DNA from: Lineus longissimus
Taxonomy: Eukaryota > Nemertea > Pilidiophora > Heteronemertea > Lineidae
NCBI RefSeq assembly: GCF_910592395.1
Contig: NC_088320.1
Location: 12,398,501-12,462,500 of the forward strand
Length of the DNA stretch: 64,000 nucleotides
Direction of reading: 5' to 3'
Program-made: the position numbers and the translations under genes
In this document: positions 60,927-64,000 of the stretch, piece after piece
How positions within the stretch are numbered: position 1 is the first letter of the stretch
Layout of the letters: each line of letters opens with the position of its first letter
Notes under the pieces: generated by a model
What the model was told of the DNA's origin: nothing
What the model saw: the letters and a program-made list of their open reading frames with translations, nothing else
The model's database searches: none

Positions 60927-61365
60927 AATTGTGAGGGGCTCTGGCAAAACCAGGCGCTTCTCGCTTTTAGAGAAAAGGGAGAAAAAGGGGAAAAGTAAAA
61001 AAAAAAAAAAAATTAATTTTTTTTTTCTTTTTGGAAAATATTTGTATGAGTCCTGTGAACCCTCTGAAAGCATGTGTACTATGTCTAGACACCACCTAAA
61101 GTGATTTAAACAATGTATAAGGTGTAGCTTCTAATGCTTATCCTACTGAATGAGTTCCCTATAAATGAAGTTTTCTCAAAATAATTGTAACTAAAAACCT
61201 TGAACAACAGTGAACTCAATCATTCATATCTCAGTTATTTGTCAACCGATAGTCAAGTATGATACCTTAATTTAAACATGATTTCCTGCAGAAACAGCTC
61301 ATACCAATAACTCATTTTCAAAATCTGGAGAGAAGTGCCTGGTTTTGCCAGAGTGCCTCACAATT
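60927..61365. mobile_element. MITE, ~439 bp
   Basis: 'aattgtgaggggctctggca' pairs with 'tgccagagtgcctcacaatt', and 'aaaccaggc' extends it. The poly-A/poly-T stretch at 60997-61026 is inside. No ORF. Confidence 0.8.
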
Positions 61366-61469
61366 GACTGCGTTAATACGTATTAACACGACACTACAAG
61401 TAAAAGTATCCATGAAAATCATTTAATGCAAATTCGTTAAAGTGATCCTTGCACACTAATGATAAGCCA

Positions 61470-61650
61470 CATCAGGTATCAAAGCATCACTGAGTCATAC
61501 GCAAGTTATTGAATGGAACCAAATGGTCCACACACGTTAAGCAGGCCTAATCTGTTAACTACCTAATCTGCGCGAGACTTGTGAATAGGAAGTGAGACGG
61601 GTCATTTTCACCGCCCGAGAAAATGCTAAGAATAGGCTGAATCATTAGCG
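61470..61650 (+). repeat. Dispersed repeat, partner of 31090-31290
   Basis: See the matching cues at 31090. Confidence 0.6.
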
Positions 61651-61791
61651 GTTTAAGGCCACTTTATGCGGTTGCAATTGAATACTACTTTCGTAGTCAG
61701 TGGTAGATGGGAAGACCCCCCTGTTCTTTCCAGGTGTCGTCTGCAAATTCATTGTGACATCCTTATTACTGCTTGTTTGATGATATTTTTG

Positions 61792-62011
61792 TCTGTAAAA
61801 CTGGAAATTTTCGCTGTATTTTTAATTTTGCTATTTTTGCGGGTGTCTGTAATCCGCCAAAATAAAAACCGCAAAATAAGAATTTTAAATAGAGTTTATT
61901 GACAGATGCTGTCTGATCAGCAAAATTAATCGGCGTAAAATTAAATTATTTCAAGGAATTAATGCAAATCCGCGAAAATAACCAGCCGCAAAAATTTCCC
62001 GTTTTAGAGTA
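61792..62011. mobile_element. 220-bp MITE related to 57674-60163, without the satellite
   Basis: 'tctgtaaaactggaaatttt' and 'aaaatttcccgttttagagta' are the same termini. 'cgcgaaaataaccagccgc' matches the subterminal region of the large element in reverse. Confidence 0.8.
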
Positions 62012-62095
62012 CCTACCACAGAAGTTTTATCGAAAACAAGTCATTGATGAGTGAGATATAACACTTTTCTGATATCCACATTTGGCCCCCTGCAC
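62012..62095 (-). repeat. R1 fragment
   Basis: 'acctaccacagaagttttatcgaaaacaagtcat' to 'ttggccccctg' follows the R1 unit, then breaks. Confidence 0.8.
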
Positions 62096-62199
62096 TGCAC
62101 GAAATGGCATTGAATACTGAGTATCGCAGCCCAGGTATTTCCAAGTATTATTTGTTTATAATGAGTTATCCTGACTAGTATATTTTATGTATCCTTACA

Positions 62200-62530
62200 A
62201 TACCCACAGCAGGATAACATTGGATCCGGAACATTCGTTTCCTGTGTTTTCCTGTGTTATACCTCATTGGTATTTTGGATGGATTGAGCATGGGATATCC
62301 CAGTATTTGTTGGGTTTTGTTGGGTATCCCCTCAGCATAAGTCAGGATTACCATATGGTATACATGACGTGCCTCCCCGTTTTCCCTGCGAGCATAACTG
62401 AATATACTACAGATATACCATGCAGGATTACATCGTTTGCTCTCTGTATACGTGACGAATCCTCCTTGGTTTCTCCTCTCATTTGCTGTAGGATACCACA
62501 TATATACTGGGGAGAGGCATGTTGGGTATT
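62200..62530. repeat. Degenerate short-motif region
   Basis: Many 'ggat(a/t)tac/ggatatccc/gtatccc' motifs are loosely spaced. Both strands stay open for over 130 codons for this reason, and no coding support is seen. Confidence 0.45.
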
Positions 62531-62788
62531 CGTGGGTTTGGGGGGGGGGGCTTGCCCCAGGCGGGGCAGGGCAGGAAATTTTCATTCTAGGTTCGAGCGT
62601 TCTCGCTACTTCTCACAGGCAGGATTACCCGAGTGAAAGCTCAAGATGGAAACATTGGGCAATAACATATTCAAGGATTGTGTACCATCAAGGTCAATTT
62701 ATTGCCTCAAAATCAGATTATACTTATTACATGTATATCATGTCTTTGACAAGAGTCACCCGATGACCAACCAAAGGCAAAGGGCTGT

Positions 62789-63753
62789 CTATACACGGCG
62801 GTATTTTGGTCCGCAACTCTCACTTTTCGAAAGTCTGTCGTCCAGCTTCTTAATTAGTTCGTTACATTCCGCACTCCTCTTGCCTGCGTGTGATCTTCTC
62901 CGGAGGACCTTTTCTCCCTCCAAGTCGGTTGTCTCCTCCTCCGACATGTCTTGCTGCTTGAGCTTTTTCCACACTTCCCTCTCCCTAGTGTCTGACTTCA
63001 ACCTTTTCTCCCGGGCTTCGAAGAGCTGAAAGAAAAAGTCAATTTTGAATCTCCTTAGATTTAGAATAAAGTCATATCTGACTGAGGTATTCACAATCCA
63101 AACAGCAGGACAAACCTCATTATTAGGTCGACTGTGGTTTAACAAGGCTCTTTGGAGGATATGGGGTTCGGTCTAAGCTTGGCGTAAAATGTTATTACTC
63201 CAAGGTCGAAGGTAGTCTACATGGTCTAGATATCTTGGTTAAAAACTCACCCTTCTTTGCCGAGACCGCAGCAGTCGTTTCTTCTTCATCTGCTCCTGCT
63301 GATTGGATGCAGCCTCTTTCTTAGCCTTTTTCAAACTGGTATAGTAGGTGTGACAGGCAACTGCAAGAAGAATGCGATTAGGATTCAGTGACAGTCCTAT
63401 ACTCCTATACGGCTATACAGTCCTATACGGCTACCAGCCGCAAGATGTCGTCACGGGTCTCTAGGGCTAAGATAAACATAACGCAACTGCAACGGCTGCC
63501 GAATCAGCTGAATTTTTACTACACAACCACACAAACCTTGCTGGAGTAAATCATGGAAAAAATTACGTTCGGAGTTATTAGCCCCACCCCAGCCGCCTCT
63601 CCCCTCCGCTATGTGCGCCCCTGATCACTGTAGTAAATGTACTATCTATCTCTGAACTCACCTCTTATCACGTTCACTGCTGTCCCTTCCTGCTTGTCTC
63701 CAACAAGAGCTACTAAATGGGCTGTAACCCTTTCGTTGCACGCAGCCTTGAAC
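62789..63753 (-). CDS. Unknown basic coiled-coil protein, last three exons (5' part outside the window)
   Basis: Exons 63753-63662 (phase 2 in, 1 out), 63360-63251 (1 to 0) and 63025-62789 (0 to stop) have clean borders ('TTTTCAG', 'TTGCAG', 'TTTCTTTCAG'). They encode about 146 residues: 'ERVTAHLVALVGDKQEGTAV', 'RVACHTYYTSLKKAKKEAA', a Lys/Arg-rich helix, 'LFEAREKRLKSDTREREVWK' and 'ELIKKLDDRLSKSES'. It is highly charged, helical and probably nuclear. The wording resembles uncharacterised proteins of invertebrate multi-copy families, but I cannot name one. The upstream exon must lie beyond 63754, probably past 64000. Confidence 0.7.
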
Positions 63754-64000
63754 CTGAAAATCACACTATAACCATTAGTACCGGTACTGCTAACTATTGT
63801 GAAACCACTAGGGGTTTTTAAACGTACCGCCCCCGAAATAACCCAATCGCCAGACACGGTCTGGAACACTCCGAGTATTTTGAACGCTGCAATAGTAAGG
63901 CCTAGTGATTCTGTATTTCTGGGCGGTACGTAGAATGCAAGCTTGAATATCTAGAAGGTGTGTTATTGAGAAGAAACTAGTGCACTATCAGTGCACGTAT

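Noticed and set aside
62187-62636. 149- and 136-codon ORFs on opposite strands
   Set aside because: Both result from a degenerate short-motif region; no domain, start context or splice site supports either.

Overview
The window is eukaryotic nuclear DNA, most likely from a marine invertebrate animal. It is AT-rich and intron-rich, most exons are 90-200 bp with standard GT/AG borders, and transposons, satellites and minisatellites are interleaved with genes. The species is not identifiable by eye. Long ORFs are few because genes are split, so gene models were built by reading splice sites and checking that reading phases fit from exon to exon.

The main gene is on the minus strand, from a start codon near 35643 to a stop at 12409. 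Sixteen coding exons join in phase into a predicted 1363-residue protein. It has an N-terminal SET domain of the KMT5A-like kind, an acidic linker, a C2HC zinc finger, two further zinc-finger-like motifs, a complete tyrosine-recombinase (YR, Crypton-like) core with Arg, Arg, His and Tyr in place, a basic/Ser-rich tail and a C-terminal Myb/SANT-like domain. A methyltransferase-recombinase fusion would parallel SETMAR but with an unrelated recombinase. Its introns hold a Penelope-like RT relic, a composite inverted-repeat element with a visible empty-site relative, a MULE-like element and a 301-bp satellite.

Layout. 1-4800: dispersed 300-bp repeat (R1) and a 'gtggac' hairpin repeat (R2). 6633-11102: a 2.2-kb tandem duplication carrying a BTB-like intronless ORF, intact in one copy and stopped in the other. 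11265-12205: 97-bp minisatellite. 12409-35654: the fusion gene. 36-41 kb: sparse, with one or two orphan exons and a MITE. 41288-43232: a complete two-exon gene on the minus strand for a protein with an RFX-like winged helix fused to a protein kinase. 44334-46500: 50-bp minisatellite. 48124-49373: tandem duplication of a terminal exon on the plus strand. 51538-57403: a minus-strand gene of unknown function, with a 953-bp palindrome, an LTR relic and MITEs in its putative intron. 57674-60163: a TIR element packed with a 302-bp satellite. 62789-63753: the 3' end of another minus-strand gene that runs off the window.

Gene function is inferred from motifs only. No database search was possible, and exon chains were assembled by eye.
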